DNA of 56,627 nt from a virus. The position numbers and the translations under genes were made by a program. Where the stretch lies: positions 1 to 56,627 of IMG/VR virus record IMGVR_UViG_3300023273_000521; one strand, 5' to 3'. Under the pieces are notes generated by a model. The model worked only from the letters and a program-made list of their open reading frames with translations. It had not been told where the DNA came from and did no database searches. How positions within the stretch are numbered: position 1 is the stretch's first letter; every line of letters begins with the position of its first letter. Positions 47,367-56,451 of the stretch are shown in pieces.

Positions 47367-49855
47367 TGAATTTTTATAAATCAGTAATTGAACACAAAGG
47401 CAAACTTCTTGTAAGAGGTATACACGAGGGTAAAGACTTTAAAGAAAAGTTAGATTTTGGTCCTACTCTATATGCTTTAACACAACAAGAAACTGAATAT
47501 AAAAATTTACAAGGCCAATATTTAAAACCAATCACATTTAAAAACATAGACTCTGCTCGTAAGTTTAGACGAGAAGTTGTAACTCAAAATTCACCTATTT
47601 ACGGATTAGAAAGATACCATTATCAATATATTGGTAAAGAATATCCTGAAGATATTAAATGGGATAAAGATCATATTAAAATCTTCACACTTGATATTGA
47701 AACAAGTTGTGAAAATGGTTTTCCTGATGTGGAAAATCCTATTGAAGAATTACTTTGTATTACAGTTAAAAATCAATCTAACAAACAAATTATTACTTGG
47801 GGTACAGGTGAATATAAAACTGATAGATCAGATGTAACTTACGTTCAATGTAAGAATGAAAATCAGTTATTATTTGAGTTTATGAAGTTTTGGATTAAGA
47901 ACTATCCAGATGTAATTACTGGTTGGAATACAAAATTCTTTGACTTACCTTACTTGATGAATAGAATTAAAATGATTGCTGGCGATAAAGTGGCCAATAA
48001 AATGTCGCCTTGGGGTTTAATTAAAAGTGAGGAGATTGTTGTAAGAGGTAGACCTCAAACCGTATATACAATTTATGGTATTACAAATTTAGATTACTTG
48101 GACTTATACAAATGGTTTGTACCACAAAGACAAGAAAGTTATAAACTTGACTTTATCGGTGAGTTAGAACTTGGCCGTGGTAAAGATGATATGCCATATG
48201 ATACATTTAAAGAATGGTATACTAAAGACTTTCAATCGTTTGTTGATTACAATATACAAGACGTAGAAATTGTTGATGGACTAGAAGATAAACTAGGCCT
48301 AATTGACTTGTCATTAACCGTTGCTTATGAAAGTAAAGTAAACTATGGTGATATATTTTCACAAGTTAGAGTATGGGACACTTTGATAGCAAACCATTTA
48401 ATGAAAAAAAATATTTGTGTGCCTCCAAGAGAAGAACATTTAAAAGAAACAAAATACGAAGGCGCTTATGTAAAAGAACCTCAACTTGGTCAACACAAAT
48501 GGGTGGTGTCGTTTGATATTAACTCTCTATATCCTCATATTATCATACAGTATAATATTTCTCCCGAAAAGATTATAGGAGTTAAATCATCTGGCGTTTC
48601 AGTAAATAAAATGTTAGAACAAAGGACACCACTCACTCATTTAAAAACTGAAGGCGCTTGTATAACACCTAATGGTGCTTTATTTAAAACAGATGGTCAA
48701 GGTTTTTTACCTGAAATGATGGAAACAATGTACAATGAACGAGTTATTTACAAGAAACGAATGTTAAAGGCAAAAAAAGAATATGAAAAAACAAAAGATC
48801 CTAAACTTGTAAGAGAAATATCTCGTTGTCACAATATTCAATGGGCTAGAAAGATTGCTCTCAATAGTGCTTATGGTGCCGTAGGCAATCAATACTTTAG
48901 ATATTATGATGTAAGACAGGCAAGTGCCATTACAACGGCAGGCCAGTTTATTATTCGTTTTATTGAAAGTAAAGTAAATGAATATTTAAATAAAATATTA
49001 AAAACACACGATAAGTTAGATTATATTGTGGCGTCTGATACAGATTCAATTTATGTAACACTTGACAAGTTAGTAGAAAAAACTTGTGAAGGTAAAGATA
49101 ATGAACAGATATGTAATTTCTTAAACAAGGTTGTAGATAGTAGAATAGAACCATTTTTAGAAAAATGTTTTGCTGAATTGGCTGATTATACAAATGCTTT
49201 TAAAAATTGTATGGTAATGAAACGAGAAGTAATTGCCAATAAAGGTATATGGGTAGCTAAAAAAAGATATATGTTAAATGTATTAGATGAAGAAGGCGTT
49301 AGACTATCTGATCCTAAATTAAAGATTATGGGTATTGAAGCAGTTAAGTCATCAACACCACAAGTTTGTAGAGGTAAGATTAAAGAAGCCATTAAGATTA
49401 TTATGTCTAAAGAACAATCTGATTTACACAATTTTATTTCTGAATTTAAAAAAGAGTTTTTTCAAATGTCGGCTGAACAAATATCTTTTCCTAGAAGTTG
49501 TAATAATTTAAGAAAATACAAACACGCTAATGATGTGTTTATTAAAGGCACACCTATTCACGTTAAAGGTGCTTTGATTTATAATCATCAACTAAAACAA
49601 TTTAAGTTACAAAACAAATACCCTTACATACAAGAGGGTGATAAAATCAAGTTTTTAAAATTACTAGAGGCAAATCCATTTAAATTTGATGTAATAAGTT
49701 ATATTACTAAACTACCTAAAGAGTTTAAACTCAAAGAATATATTGATTATGAAACACAATTTGAAAAAACATTTTTAGATCCTATGAGATTTATATTACA
49801 GGCGATTGGTTGGGAACACGAAGAAAAGGCCAGTTTAGAGGCATTTTTTGGATGA
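47366..49855 (+). CDS. gp43: DNA polymerase gp43
   Basis: This 829-residue family B polymerase (T4: 898) has exonuclease motifs TLDIETSCENG, ITGWNTKFFDLPYLMNR and YNIQDVEIVDGL. It has polymerase motifs A SFDINSLYPHI, B KIALNSAYGAVGNQYFRYYD and C YIVASDTDSIYV, and the thumb end KVG-type region (KKRYMLNVLDEEG). It replicates the genome with gp45 and gp44/62. It runs directly into a small membrane-protein gene through an ATGA overlap. Confidence 0.97.
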   Translation: MNFYKSVIEHKGKLLVRGIHEGKDFKEKLDFGPTLYALTQQETEYKNLQGQYLKPITFKNIDSARKFRREVVTQNSPIYGLERYHYQYIGKEYPEDIKWDKDHIKIFTLDIETSCENGFPDVENPIEELLCITVKNQSNKQIITWGTGEYKTDRSDVTYVQCKNENQLLFEFMKFWIKNYPDVITGWNTKFFDLPYLMNRIKMIAGDKVANKMSPWGLIKSEEIVVRGRPQTVYTIYGITNLDYLDLYKWFVPQRQESYKLDFIGELELGRGKDDMPYDTFKEWYTKDFQSFVDYNIQDVEIVDGLEDKLGLIDLSLTVAYESKVNYGDIFSQVRVWDTLIANHLMKKNICVPPREEHLKETKYEGAYVKEPQLGQHKWVVSFDINSLYPHIIIQYNISPEKIIGVKSSGVSVNKMLEQRTPLTHLKTEGACITPNGALFKTDGQGFLPEMMETMYNERVIYKKRMLKAKKEYEKTKDPKLVREISRCHNIQWARKIALNSAYGAVGNQYFRYYDVRQASAITTAGQFIIRFIESKVNEYLNKILKTHDKLDYIVASDTDSIYVTLDKLVEKTCEGKDNEQICNFLNKVVDSRIEPFLEKCFAELADYTNAFKNCMVMKREVIANKGIWVAKKRYMLNVLDEEGVRLSDPKLKIMGIEAVKSSTPQVCRGKIKEAIKIIMSKEQSDLHNFISEFKKEFFQMSAEQISFPRSCNNLRKYKHANDVFIKGTPIHVKGALIYNHQLKQFKLQNKYPYIQEGDKIKFLKLLEANPFKFDVISYITKLPKEFKLKEYIDYETQFEKTFLDPMRFILQAIGWEHEEKASLEAFFG

Positions 49856-50007
49856 TAACAGGTTTATTTTTATTAATAATAACTATACATTGGGGTTTTG
49901 CCACAGGAGCCATATTGGCTGCTAGAACTAATTTAAGTATACCTCAATTTTTAATAATAATATTAATGATTAGATATTTTATACAGGCTTATGGACTTTC
50001 AAACTAA
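49852..50007 (+). CDS. Small membrane protein (51 aa)
   Basis: The ATG at 49852 overlaps the gp43 stop (ATGA), so a longer frame with an unlikely TTG start at 49810 is not needed. It has two hydrophobic stretches (MITGLFLLIITIHWGFATGA and IPQFLIIILMIRYFIQAYG). It could sit in the inner membrane. The last residues overlap the MT-A70 methyltransferase start. No family recognised; the two-helix plan is holin-like but that is only a possibility. Confidence 0.6.
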   Translation: MITGLFLLIITIHWGFATGAILAARTNLSIPQFLIIILMIRYFIQAYGLSN

Positions 50008-50527
50008 CAAACAATATGGAGTAATATATGCTGACCCTCCTTGGTATTTTAAAACGTATAGTAACAAAGGAAAGGATAAAAGTCCTGAAAGACATTATCC
50101 TTGTATGTCTATCGCTGACATTATTCGGTTACCTGTTGACCGAATTGCTAAGGACGATGCAGTCCTTTTAATGTGGGTTGTAGATCCACTTTTAGACCAG
50201 GCGTTTAAAGTTATTGACGCCTGGGGCTTCAAGTATAAGACAGTTGGATTTACTTGGGCAAAAACGAATCGAACTAAAATGGGTTTCTTTACAGGTTTAG
50301 GTTATTGGACTAGAGCCAATCCTGAAATGTGTTTGTTGGCTACTAAAGGCAAACCAAAAAGAAAATCAATGGGTGTAAAACAATTAGTGGTACAGGAAAG
50401 AGGTCGACATTCCGAGAAACCATTATTACACAAAGAGATTGAAGCTCTTGTAGATGGTCCATACATAGAGTTGTTTGCTAGAAAAAAGCCATTTAAAAAT
50501 TGGGACTATTGGGGAAATGAAGTATGA
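49991..50527 (+). CDS. MT-A70-family adenine-N6 methyltransferase
   Basis: This 178-residue enzyme has the MT-A70 signature YGVIYADPPWYFKTY with catalytic DPPW, then DDAVLLMWVVDPLLDQAFKVIDAWGFKYKTVGFTWAKTN and HSEKPLLHKEIEALV. Phage members methylate DNA adenines. It is a second adenine methyltransferase in this window, from another family than the Dam-type enzyme at 40553. Overlaps the neighbours on both sides by short ATGA-type joints. Confidence 0.9.
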   Translation: MDFQTNKQYGVIYADPPWYFKTYSNKGKDKSPERHYPCMSIADIIRLPVDRIAKDDAVLLMWVVDPLLDQAFKVIDAWGFKYKTVGFTWAKTNRTKMGFFTGLGYWTRANPEMCLLATKGKPKRKSMGVKQLVVQERGRHSEKPLLHKEIEALVDGPYIELFARKKPFKNWDYWGNEV

Positions 50528-50631
50528 TTGAAATGTTTGGAGTAGGATTAATGGTTGCCATTTTTATGGTAATAGTGTATATTATACCTATTTGGTTATT
50601 GAGAAAATGGAATGATGAAGACCCTAAATAA
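50524..50631 (+). CDS. Small single-span membrane peptide (35 aa)
   Basis: An ATG at 50524 overlaps the MT-A70 stop (ATGA). The frame reads MIEMFGVGLMVAIFMVIVYI and ends with RKWNDEDPK: one membrane segment followed by a charged tail. The next gene overlaps it by 20 nt. The dense overlaps suggest it is translated. Function unknown. Confidence 0.5.
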   Translation: MIEMFGVGLMVAIFMVIVYIIPIWLLRKWNDEDPK

Positions 50632-51715
50632 AGAACAAGCCCTATATTGTGCTAATATATTCAATGACTATTTTAGTCAGTTTGATAGAATAGATCAGTA
50701 TATGAGAGATCAAAAGTTATCTCAATTAGAAACAAATAATTCTGCTGGTACATTATTTGATGATGGTCCTGAAGAAGACTTGTTTAATAGTGACATATCA
50801 CCTGAAGAAATGAACTTTGAAATAAAAGAGATTACTAATGAAAGATTTGATAAACTTTTAAATATGGTTTCTTCACATACAAATATGTCAAATGTTCCAG
50901 GTAAGAACTTAAAGATAGTTGTAATGGAAACTAATACACAAAAGATAGTTGGTTTTATTAGACTATCATCTCCTGTAATTAATATGAAACCTCGTAATGA
51001 GATGTTAGGACAAGTGCCTGATTTAAAATCATTTAACAAAACTTCTATTATGGGTTTTGTAATTGTGCCTGTACAACCATTTGGTTTTAATTATTTGGGT
51101 GGTAAACTATTGGCCGCTGTTTGTTGTTCACACGAAGTAAGACAAAAGATGAATGTTAAATATGATATGAATATGGCCTTATTTGAAACAACATCTTTAT
51201 ATGGTAATAGCAAATCATCAAGCCAATATGATGGTATGAAACCATTTTTAAGATATAAAGGCTTAACTGATAGTGACTTTATACCTTTAATACACGGTAA
51301 ACCCTACCACGATTTGGCTAAGTTTGTAGAAAACAATATAGGCAAATTAGTAAAAGATGACGCTTCAAGTAAAAAACTAAAACTTACTATGGCTATTATT
51401 GGTTTAGTTAAAAGAAGTTTAGATGGTACAGATTTAGAAAATTTTAACACAACTATTAGTAATGCTAAAAAACTTACAGAAAGAAAAAGATATTATGCTT
51501 GTAATTATGGTATTAAAAACTATATCAATATTGTAAATGGTACAGAAACAGATATAGTCAAAGATGAAAACTACGACAAACATAACCTAAATAATATTAT
51601 AGAGTGGTGGAAAAAGAAAGCAACCAATCGTTATAATAATCTTAAAAATGAAAATCGTTTGAGGAAAGAACTTGAAATATGGTCACCGGATGCACAAATA
51701 CAGATAATCAGATGA
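50612..51715 (+). CDS. Unknown phage protein, paralogue of the protein at 32945
   Basis: This 367-residue protein has the same core as the 433-residue protein at 32945: KIVVMETNTQKIVGFIRLSS, GFVIVPVQPFGFNYLGGKLLAAVCCSHEVRQKMNVKYD, ETTSLYGNSKSSSQYDGMKPF. The N-terminus is a separate acidic helical segment. The C-terminus has YACNYGIKNYINIVNG. The core looks like a mixed alpha/beta enzyme (acyltransferase-like at best). Both paralogues also share a basic helical C-terminal part. Function is unknown. Confidence 0.6.
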   Translation: MMKTLNKEQALYCANIFNDYFSQFDRIDQYMRDQKLSQLETNNSAGTLFDDGPEEDLFNSDISPEEMNFEIKEITNERFDKLLNMVSSHTNMSNVPGKNLKIVVMETNTQKIVGFIRLSSPVINMKPRNEMLGQVPDLKSFNKTSIMGFVIVPVQPFGFNYLGGKLLAAVCCSHEVRQKMNVKYDMNMALFETTSLYGNSKSSSQYDGMKPFLRYKGLTDSDFIPLIHGKPYHDLAKFVENNIGKLVKDDASSKKLKLTMAIIGLVKRSLDGTDLENFNTTISNAKKLTERKRYYACNYGIKNYINIVNGTETDIVKDENYDKHNLNNIIEWWKKKATNRYNNLKNENRLRKELEIWSPDAQIQIIR

Positions 51716-52083
51716 TAACAAAAAAAGATTACGAAGAATTAAAAGATTATTGGGACTTCCAAAGAAAGGTAGAATACAATAAAGAGGTTGTATTTAATAT
51801 GGCCGATTCTTTTGAGGGTCGTGTATATAATGATTTTGGACCTGTCAACCTTAATGATATGAAAGAATTGTTATGGATGAGGGTAAAACCTGAAGATTAT
51901 GAAAATCCAAGAAAAGGTTGGGTGCCTATAAATGAAAAATATAGGTTTGAATGGGAAGGCGAAGCTAATATGCCTAACTTTGAAATAGATACGCCAAAAG
52001 GTGATAGAATCGCTTTAAAGGCAAAAGATATTAAAAGGTGGCAAGAGGCCTTTGAAGACGATAATGGAAATAATGATATATAA
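51712..52083 (+). CDS. Small unknown protein (123 aa) upstream of uvsX
   Basis: The ATG at 51712 overlaps the previous stop (ATGA). The protein (MITKKDYEELKDYWDFQRKV...) is acidic, with helical and mixed segments: LNDMKELLWMRVKPEDYENP and FEWEGEANMPNFEIDTPKGDRIALKAKDIKRWQEAFEDDNG. No family is recognised. It probably belongs to the operon ending at the uvsX region. Confidence 0.6.
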   Translation: MITKKDYEELKDYWDFQRKVEYNKEVVFNMADSFEGRVYNDFGPVNLNDMKELLWMRVKPEDYENPRKGWVPINEKYRFEWEGEANMPNFEIDTPKGDRIALKAKDIKRWQEAFEDDNGNNDI

Positions 52084-52237
52084 TAAGGGTAAAATTGTAG
52101 AACGGTACCATTTTAAGCCACAGGAGCTTGACAAAATTAAGAATTTCTGTTATAATGATAACATCAAGTGGTACATATTAAAATATAGTGAAAAGGAGAT
52201 AATGGAATATGAGCAATTTTCTAAAGGACATAATTAA
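52073..52237 (+). CDS. Small protein (54 aa) overlapping the uvsX promoter and start
   Basis: From an ATG at 52073 a 54-codon frame ([20 protein letters not shown]; end QFSKGHN) overlaps the previous gene by 11 nt and uvsX by 29 nt. It contains the complete uvsX promoter. The composition is protein-like ([25 protein letters not shown]), but support is limited to its frame and placement. Confidence 0.45.
   Translation: MIYNKGKIVERYHFKPQELDKIKNFCYNDNIKWYILKYSEKEIMEYEQFSKGHN
52128..52156 (+). promoter_or_regulatory. uvsX: Consensus sigma70 promoter before uvsX
   Basis: TTGACA (52128-52133), exactly 17 nt, TATAAT (52151-52156), with extended TGT: a perfect match to the bacterial consensus. It lies inside a small coding frame. 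The uvsX start is 53 nt downstream behind an AAAAGGAG site. Confidence 0.87.
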
Positions 52238-53234
52238 AGAAACAGGTAATGAGTACGCTACACTTGTAAGTGAAGGCGTTGATAGCGCAGACGTAACAAG
52301 TTTTATTGATACAGGCTCGTATTCTTTTAATGCTTTGTTATCAGGTAGTATTTACGGTGGTATGCCTGGAAATAAAATCACAGCAATCGCTGGTGAAGCC
52401 GCAACAGGTAAAACTTTCTTTGCTTTAGGTATCTGTAAACATTTTTTAGATACAGACAAAGACGCAGGTGTAATTTATTTTGAATCAGAAAGTGCCATCT
52501 CAAAAGAGATGATTGAGGGTAGAGGTGTTGATTCAAGTAGAATGGTAATTGTGCCAGTTGCCACAGTACAAGAATTTAGAAATCAATCAATTAAAATTAT
52601 AGACAAATATTTAGAACAACCAGAAGATAAACGTAAACCATTAATGTTTGTATTAGATAGTTTAGGTATGTTATCTACTACAAAAGAAATGGAAGATACG
52701 GCTGCTGGTAAAGAAACAAGAGATATGACTAGATCACAAATAGTCAAATCAACGTTTAGAGTTTTAACACTTAAATTAGGTAAAGCAAATATACCTATGA
52801 TAATGACCAATCACACTTATGATGTTATTGGTTCTATGTTCCCACAAAAAGAAATGGGTGGCGGTTCAGGTTTGAAGTACGCCGCTTCATCAATCATCTA
52901 CTTAGGTAAACGAAAAGAAAAAGACGGTACTGAAGTAGTTGGTAATATTATACATTGTAAAAATTATAAAAGTAGATTAACAAAAGAAAATGCTCAAATA
53001 GATGTCAAACTAACTTATAAAAAAGGACTTGATAAGTATTACGGTCTGTTAGAACTAGGCGAAGAAGTTGGTATCTTTAAAAAGGTATCAACTAGATTTG
53101 AAATGCCAGATGGTTCTAAAGTATTTGGTAAAAATATCAATGATGAGCCTGAAAAATATTTTACAAAGGAAGTATTAGATAAGATTGATGAATATGCCAA
53201 AAAGAAATTCAGCTACGGATCAGACGAAGAATAA
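52209..53234 (+). CDS. uvsX: Recombinase UvsX (RecA-like)
   Basis: This 341-residue protein (T4: 391) has the RecA-type Walker [30 protein letters not shown], and Walker [23 protein letters not shown] and [20 protein letters not shown] are the later motifs. It promotes strand exchange with UvsY and gp32. Its C-terminus overlaps the next small gene. Confidence 0.96.
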   Translation: MSNFLKDIIKETGNEYATLVSEGVDSADVTSFIDTGSYSFNALLSGSIYGGMPGNKITAIAGEAATGKTFFALGICKHFLDTDKDAGVIYFESESAISKEMIEGRGVDSSRMVIVPVATVQEFRNQSIKIIDKYLEQPEDKRKPLMFVLDSLGMLSTTKEMEDTAAGKETRDMTRSQIVKSTFRVLTLKLGKANIPMIMTNHTYDVIGSMFPQKEMGGGSGLKYAASSIIYLGKRKEKDGTEVVGNIIHCKNYKSRLTKENAQIDVKLTYKKGLDKYYGLLELGEEVGIFKKVSTRFEMPDGSKVFGKNINDEPEKYFTKEVLDKIDEYAKKKFSYGSDEE

Positions 53235-53514
53235 AAAAAGATACGTTTTTGTTCAAAAAGAAGGTGACGATTTTACTTGTATAAAAATCGTTGATGGTAA
53301 ATTTGAAAACGTTATCTATAAGTACGGCAAAGTTGGATTTGCTAGAGATGAAAATCCAGACGGAACGTTGCCTATGAAGTTTGATTATGATATAGTAAGT
53401 AATCCTAATAAGGCAGATATTGATTCACAAGACTTTATAGATTTTATTGGTGATATATTAATGGAACAATTGGAAAAACAGGTAACAGATGGCACCGTTG
53501 TCTTTGACAAATAA
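53188..53514 (+). CDS. Small unknown protein between uvsX and gp41
   Basis: This protein of ~108 residues overlaps uvsX by ~47 nt. It has a basic N-terminus ([22 protein letters not shown]) and then an acidic body ([34 protein letters not shown]). Starts at 53188 or 53194 are possible. The beta hairpin followed by a helix is seen in small conserved proteins at this position in T4-like marine phages. No function known. Confidence 0.65.
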   Translation: MNMPKRNSATDQTKNKKRYVFVQKEGDDFTCIKIVDGKFENVIYKYGKVGFARDENPDGTLPMKFDYDIVSNPNKADIDSQDFIDFIGDILMEQLEKQVTDGTVVFDK

Positions 53515-54889
53515 CGAAAGAATAGAAATAACTATTTTAAGAAACTTCTTTTATAATGAGGAGTTTACAAGAAAGGCTTTACCTTTTGTAAAACCTGATT
53601 ACTTTACAAATAGAATAGAAAAACTATTGTACGAAGAAATAGATAAGTTTGTACAAGAATATAAAAATCTACCTACAAAAGAAACCATTTTAATTGAGTT
53701 TGGCCGTAGAAAAGATATAAATGAAGAAGAATTAAAATTAATTAAAGAACTTGTTATTAGTTTTACAGATGAAAAGTCTGATTTACAATGGTTGTTAGAT
53801 ACAACAGAAAAGTTTTGTAAAGATAGAGCAGTACATAACGCTGTATTATCTGGCATTAAGATACTAGATGGCAAAGATAAACAAAGACAGCCAGAGGCAA
53901 TACCAAGCATATTAAGTGAGGCATTGGCCGTTAGTTTTGACAATCATATTGGACACGATTATATTGGTGACGCTGAAAGTAGATTTGATTGGTACCATAC
54001 AAAAGAAAAAAGATATCCTTTTGACTTGTCTTTCTTTAACAAAATTACAAAAGGTGGTGTACCAAGTAAAACACTAAACATCGCTTTGGCAGGAACTGGT
54101 GTTGGTAAGTCTTTGTTTATGTGTCACGTAGCTTCTAACTTCTTAACACAAGGTCAAAATGTATTATACATTACTTTAGAAATGGCTGAAGAAAGAATTG
54201 CTGAAAGAATTGACGCCAATTTAATGGACGTTACAATGGATGATTTACACGATATGCCTAAACAACTATATGATAATAAAATGGCCAAGTTAAGAAGTAA
54301 AACAACAGGTCAATTAATCATTAAAGAATATCCAACAGCGTCAGCTCATAGTGGTCATTTTAGAGCATTAATTAATGAACTATCATTAAAGAAAAGTTTT
54401 AAACCAGATGTTGTGTTTGTAGATTATTTAAATATTTGTGCTAGTAGCAGATTTAAAGGTGGTAATATATCTTCTTATTTTTATATTAAGGCAATTGCTG
54501 AAGAATTAAGAGGCCTAGCAGTTGAGTTTAATTTACCTATCTTTTCTGCTACACAAACAACTAGAACTGGTTACGTAAGTACAGATATTGGTTTAGAAGA
54601 TACTTCAGAAAGTTTTGGTCTACCTGCGACAGCCGACTTTATGTTTGCCTTAATGTCTAATGAAGAATTAGAATCTTTAGGGCAAATGAAAGTAAAACAA
54701 TTAAAGAATAGATACAATGATCCTGGTTTAAACAGAGCATTTATTGTAGGTGTTGATAGAGCAAAAATGAGATTATATGACGTGGAAAATACGGCACAAA
54801 ATATAGTAGATAGTAACCAAACAAAAGAAAAGGAAAGTTATCCTACACCTGAACAGGCTTATGATAAGTTTTCTGATTTTAAAGTATAA
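53489..54889 (+). CDS. gp41: Replicative DNA helicase gp41
   Basis: This 466-residue protein (T4: 475) is DnaB-like. It has Walker A ALAGTGVGKSLFM, VLYITLEMAEERIAERIDANLM (motif 1a), Walker B PDVVFVDYLNICAS, PIFSATQTTRTGY and RYNDPGLNRAFIVGVDRAKMRLYDV with the arginine finger region. It forms the hexamer that unwinds DNA ahead of gp43. Its start overlaps the small gene before it by 26 nt, and it joins the next by TAATG. Confidence 0.95.
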   Translation: MAPLSLTNNERIEITILRNFFYNEEFTRKALPFVKPDYFTNRIEKLLYEEIDKFVQEYKNLPTKETILIEFGRRKDINEEELKLIKELVISFTDEKSDLQWLLDTTEKFCKDRAVHNAVLSGIKILDGKDKQRQPEAIPSILSEALAVSFDNHIGHDYIGDAESRFDWYHTKEKRYPFDLSFFNKITKGGVPSKTLNIALAGTGVGKSLFMCHVASNFLTQGQNVLYITLEMAEERIAERIDANLMDVTMDDLHDMPKQLYDNKMAKLRSKTTGQLIIKEYPTASAHSGHFRALINELSLKKSFKPDVVFVDYLNICASSRFKGGNISSYFYIKAIAEELRGLAVEFNLPIFSATQTTRTGYVSTDIGLEDTSESFGLPATADFMFALMSNEELESLGQMKVKQLKNRYNDPGLNRAFIVGVDRAKMRLYDVENTAQNIVDSNQTKEKESYPTPEQAYDKFSDFKV

Positions 54890-55152
54890 TGGTAAAAAAA
54901 AGAATACAAAAAGTAAAGTTTCACAAAGGTGATAGACGGCCTAATAATGAACAACCAAATCTTTCTTATGTAAAGAAGATGAAAAAACATAAGAAAGATA
55001 TTATATGGGAAGTCATTGAAAAACCTAATAATAATGTGATTGCTCAATTCTTTTTTGAAGAAGACGCTTACAAATTAGTGAAGTTTCAGAATAAAAACAA
55101 GGTATGGGAGCCTAATGGAGGCATACCAAAATTCTTATGGGTAAGTGTTTAG
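54889..55152 (+). CDS. Small basic unknown protein after gp41
   Basis: This 87-residue protein starts at the gp41 stop (TAATG). It is very basic at its start (MVKKRIQKVKFHKGDRRPNN) and beta-rich in the second half (KKDIIWEVIEKPNNNVIAQFFFEEDAYKLVKFQNKNKVW). Similar small basic proteins follow gp41 in related phages. The basic start could bind nucleic acid; no family is recognised. Confidence 0.65.
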   Translation: MVKKRIQKVKFHKGDRRPNNEQPNLSYVKKMKKHKKDIIWEVIEKPNNNVIAQFFFEEDAYKLVKFQNKNKVWEPNGGIPKFLWVSV

Positions 55153-55155
55153 TGT

Positions 55156-55163
55156 TATAAATA
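55156..55163 (+). promoter_or_regulatory. T4-type late promoter TATAAATA
   Basis: Perfect octamer 3 nt after the stop of the preceding gene and about 60 nt before the start at 55225. It returns the window to late transcription after the replication block. Confidence 0.8.
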
Positions 55164-55224
55164 TTAGTAAATAATTGATTTATATGGAACAAGTGATTAT
55201 AGTAATGGGAAAAATGAGAGAGAA

Positions 55225-56451
55225 ATGTTTAGTTTTAAAGGATTTTTTACAAAGGAAAAAAATACACATTTAGAACATCTGGAAGACGATATAATAAATC
55301 GTGGTTCAAAAGGTGGTCAAAATGCTATTAATTTTCTTAATTCAATAAGAGATATGCTAGCTGGTTCTTCCAGTAGTAAAGTCAATATGTCCGTCAAATG
55401 GGACGGAGCTCCTGCTATAGTCTGTGGTATTAATCCAGAAAATGGTGAATTTTTTGTAGGTACAAAGGCCGTTTTCAATGTAAATCCTAAAATAAACTAT
55501 ACATCATCTGATATAAGAAGAAATCATAGTGGTGAATTGGCTAACAAATTATCTATAGCATTAAGAGAACTTAAAAAATTAAACATATCTGGTATATTAC
55601 AAGGTGACTTTTTGTTTTCAAAATCAGATTTAAAAACAGCAAAAATAGATGGTGAAAATATGTTAACTTTTACACCTAATACTATTACATATGCTGTACC
55701 TATTGATTCAGATATTGGTAAAAGAATTAAAAGAGCAAGAATGGGTATAGTATTTCATACATCTTACTCTGGTAAAACAATGAAAGATTTAAAAGCAGGT
55801 TTTGGTACAGTTTCCGGTCGATCTGGAATATCTTCCGTGTTTTTAGCTGACGCTGCTTATAGAGATGTAAGTGGCTCAGCTAAATTAACATCAAGCGAAT
55901 TATCAACCTTTAATGCTAGAATAAGAATGGCTGAAGGATCTTTATCAAAAGCTGGTTCTATGTTAGATGAAATGGCCAAATCTTCGTCTGATGCATTATC
56001 TGTAGGTTTTAGATTAAAGACTTTTTTTAATCACTATATAAGAAATACACAAGGTAATATGGCTAAAGTAAAAACACTTGTAGATATGTTTGGTGAATAT
56101 TATGAAAATGTTTTACAAGCAGAAATAGATAGTAGAAAGACAGAAAGTGGTAAAAAGAAATATCAGGATATTTTAAAAAAGAATATGGTTTATATTAATA
56201 GAAACAAACAAGCCTTATATTTTGCTATTGCTTCACACGTTACCTTACAGAATGCTAAAAATTATTTGGTTAATAAGTTAAGTGAAATACAAAGTATTGG
56301 CCATTTTTTAAGAACATCTACAGGATATAAAGTAACAGCTCCTGAAGGATTTGTGGCCGTTGATAGAGTGGCTGGTGCTGTCAAGTTAGTAGATAGATTA
56401 GAATTTAGTAGAGCCAATTTTACGGCTGAGAAAGATTGGGTTAAAGGTTAA
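55225..56451 (+). CDS. Ligase-like nucleotidyltransferase (KxDG family)
   Basis: This 408-residue protein has MSVKWDGAPAIVCGINPENGEFFVGTKAVF near residues 58-85. KWDGAP matches motif I (KxDG) of DNA/RNA ligases and capping enzymes, whose Lys takes the AMP or GMP. GILQGDFLF near 134 fits motif III, and ARMGIVFHTSYSG near 185 fits motif IIIa/IV. The C-terminal half is helical and long. Found after a late promoter, so it is a late gene. It could join or repair DNA/RNA ends, but the type is not determined and it may be a virion-associated protein. Confidence 0.65.
   Translation: MFSFKGFFTKEKNTHLEHLEDDIINRGSKGGQNAINFLNSIRDMLAGSSSSKVNMSVKWDGAPAIVCGINPENGEFFVGTKAVFNVNPKINYTSSDIRRNHSGELANKLSIALRELKKLNISGILQGDFLFSKSDLKTAKIDGENMLTFTPNTITYAVPIDSDIGKRIKRARMGIVFHTSYSGKTMKDLKAGFGTVSGRSGISSVFLADAAYRDVSGSAKLTSSELSTFNARIRMAEGSLSKAGSMLDEMAKSSSDALSVGFRLKTFFNHYIRNTQGNMAKVKTLVDMFGEYYENVLQAEIDSRKTESGKKKYQDILKKNMVYINRNKQALYFAIASHVTLQNAKNYLVNKLSEIQSIGHFLRTSTGYKVTAPEGFVAVDRVAGAVKLVDRLEFSRANFTAEKDWVKG

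Noticed and set aside
49810-49851. Longer N-terminus (TTG start) for the small membrane protein after gp43
   Set aside because: It would overlap gp43 by 46 nt; the ATG at 49852 overlaps the stop in the usual ATGA manner.
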